Positions 37,299-38,949 of a stretch of DNA of 38,949 bases are shown here, piece after piece. A program made the translations under genes and the position numbers. Source of the DNA: Desulfurococcales archaeon. GTDB taxonomy: Archaea > Thermoproteota > Thermoprotei_A > Sulfolobales > Ignisphaeraceae. The notes beneath the pieces are model-generated. The model had not been told where the DNA came from and did no database searches. It saw only the letters and a program-made list of their open reading frames with translations. The stretch spans positions 1 through 38,949 of the forward strand of contig JAPWUB010000001.1 in assembly GCA_028275745.1 (NCBI GenBank), written 5' to 3'. Every line of letters starts with the position of its first letter. Position 1 is the first letter of the stretch.

Positions 37299-38573
37299 GT
37301 GTCGTATACTATGAGTCATCATATGCTTAATACTGTAATCAATGAATTCAGGAAAATGTATGGAGAAGGACCTGAGGTTGTATGTTCAGCACCAGGACGT
37401 TTAGATTTCCTAAACACGCATCAAGATTATAAGGGGCTTCCTGTAGTTTCTGTGGCAATTAATTTACGTACTTATGTAGCATTAAAGAGGCTTAACGAGA
37501 GTAAGGTTCGTATAGCTTCAGGTAATTTACTCGATGAAGGTGCAGAGTATATTGATGAATTCAGCGTTGTGGAAAATAAGCTAGAATCAAAATATAAATG
37601 GTTTGGTAATTATGTAAGGGCAGCTATAATAGCTTTGAGGCAAGCAGGCTATAAGGTTGGGGGTTTCATTGGGTGGATCAGGAGTGAAGTTCCTATTGCA
37701 GCTGGTCTAGGCAGTAGTGGAACACTATTGGTGTCTATAATTACAGCATTAAACAAGCTTTTCAATTTACAATTAAGTGTTAAAGATATTGCAGAGCTTG
37801 CATACATAGCTGAGCACGACATCATGAAAATACCTTGCGGTAGACTTGATCAGTACGCATCAGCTTTCGGAGGCGTTGCCCTAATTGAGACTATTCCACC
37901 ATATAATGTGGAGGTTTTGAAGTGGAGTGGAGGAGTTTTTGCAGTTATTGATAGCGGAATAAAGCATAGCACGGCAGAAATACATCCGCAAAGGCAGAGA
38001 GAGATCGAGGAAGGGTTAAGGAAACTTATGGAAGTGGTTCCTCTAAATTTAAGGAAACTTCTAGGCTATCGCTATTGGGAACCCCAATGGCGTGAACTAA
38101 AGCTTGAAATGCTCCAGCCCTATCTTAACTCACTAGACGAGAAAGCAAGAAACAGAATAGTATATACGATTAAGGCTCATCGTTCAACAATGCTTGCTGT
38201 AAAAATTTTAAAGGGATTAGAGGTAACGGAGCAGGAAATCATATCTGCTTTGGAAGTAGACCCTATAAAAGCTAGAGAGCTATACTTAGCAGGCTCTCAA
38301 GCACTAATAGGTTATGTGATGACATACCAGCACAAGCTTCTAAGTGATTTATATGACGTTAGCTTACCTGAGCTGGATAACATAGTAAATGCATTAATTG
38401 AAAATGGAGCATACGGAGCAAAACTTTCTGGAGCAGGATTAGGAGGCTGTGTAATTGCGTTATTCAGCAATGAAGAAAAGGCGCAGAAAGCTGTTGAAGG
38501 CGTACTCTCAAGGAAGCTAGGAAGACAAGGATGGGTTGTAAAAGTAGATATTGGTACAACCTGCCACATGTAG
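37299..38573 (+). CDS. galK: GHMP-family sugar kinase (galactokinase-like)
   Basis: CSAPGRLDFLNTHQDYKGLPVVSVAINLRTY; VPIAAGLGSSGTLLVS; CGRLDQYASAFGG; GAKLSGAGLGGCVIAL; next to galT. Confidence 0.85.
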   Translation: MSYTMSHHMLNTVINEFRKMYGEGPEVVCSAPGRLDFLNTHQDYKGLPVVSVAINLRTYVALKRLNESKVRIASGNLLDEGAEYIDEFSVVENKLESKYKWFGNYVRAAIIALRQAGYKVGGFIGWIRSEVPIAAGLGSSGTLLVSIITALNKLFNLQLSVKDIAELAYIAEHDIMKIPCGRLDQYASAFGGVALIETIPPYNVEVLKWSGGVFAVIDSGIKHSTAEIHPQRQREIEEGLRKLMEVVPLNLRKLLGYRYWEPQWRELKLEMLQPYLNSLDEKARNRIVYTIKAHRSTMLAVKILKGLEVTEQEIISALEVDPIKARELYLAGSQALIGYVMTYQHKLLSDLYDVSLPELDNIVNALIENGAYGAKLSGAGLGGCVIALFSNEEKAQKAVEGVLSRKLGRQGWVVKVDIGTTCHM

Positions 38574-38867
38574 AAAAGCATATTATTTGCGTAGCAATAT
38601 AGAGCTCCAACTAAATTTTATTTCAACTTTATATCCATTGTGAAAATATCATTAGTTACTTACTTAAATTGTTTACTAAAGTTTTAATATGACAAATAGG
38701 GTCTAGACCGGGTTTTGGTTACGGGGATACATTAATTCAAGTACAACGCAATGCAATGTTTTTGTGGCTTCATCGATTTAAAATGCTAGACGGAATTAGG
38801 GCACCATCCTATGATCATGAAATCTTATAAATCTTTAACTAATGTAAGTTAGCAATAGAGAATAAGT

Positions 38868-38943
38868 AGCCGGGTCGTCTAGCGGCCAAGGATGCGGGGC
38901 TTTGGCCCCCGTGACCGGGGTTCGAATCCCCGCCCGGCTACCA
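38868..38943 (+). tRNA. tRNA-Gln(TTG), CCA encoded
   Basis: AGCCGGG/CCCGGCT acceptor (A1-T72), anticodon stem-loop CGGGG-CTTTGGC-CCCCG, 3' ACCA. Confidence 0.94.
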
Positions 38944-38949
38944 GCATAC

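Overview
The window is a crenarchaeal-type chromosomal segment, dense in informational housekeeping genes. Coding content includes L37e/LSm, PCNA/PriL, Taw3, GatE, S30e, Nop5/fibrillarin, Trm1, a TFEbeta-like protein with TFB and Gar1, SRP19, S8e, a cis-prenyltransferase, GPN GTPase, Orc1/Cdc6, AdoHcy hydrolase, RNase Z, Trm-G10, PRPP synthetase and a membrane pyrophosphatase. A sugar cluster (GT35-like phosphorylase, ArcS-core-like protein, GalT, GalK-like) lies near the right end. There are five tRNAs: His with an intron, initiator Met, Ala, Arg and Gln. I found no CRISPR array, IS element, prophage or obvious defence system. The most interesting signals are non-coding. One is an unannotated H/ACA-type pseudouridine guide RNA (minus strand, ~1780-1858); its guide arms match a conserved 23S rRNA segment recalled from memory. 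A second is a C/D box sRNA (minus strand, ~2876-2924) upstream of pcn. Third, an 8-nt inverted repeat flanks the initiator tRNA. Other points: a stand-alone protein with the ArcS signature motif, an amidohydrolase fold protein lacking metal ligands, two atypical TFB-family proteins, and a decayed coding relic between trm1 and the TFEbeta-like gene. All family assignments come from reading motifs by eye; no database search was run.
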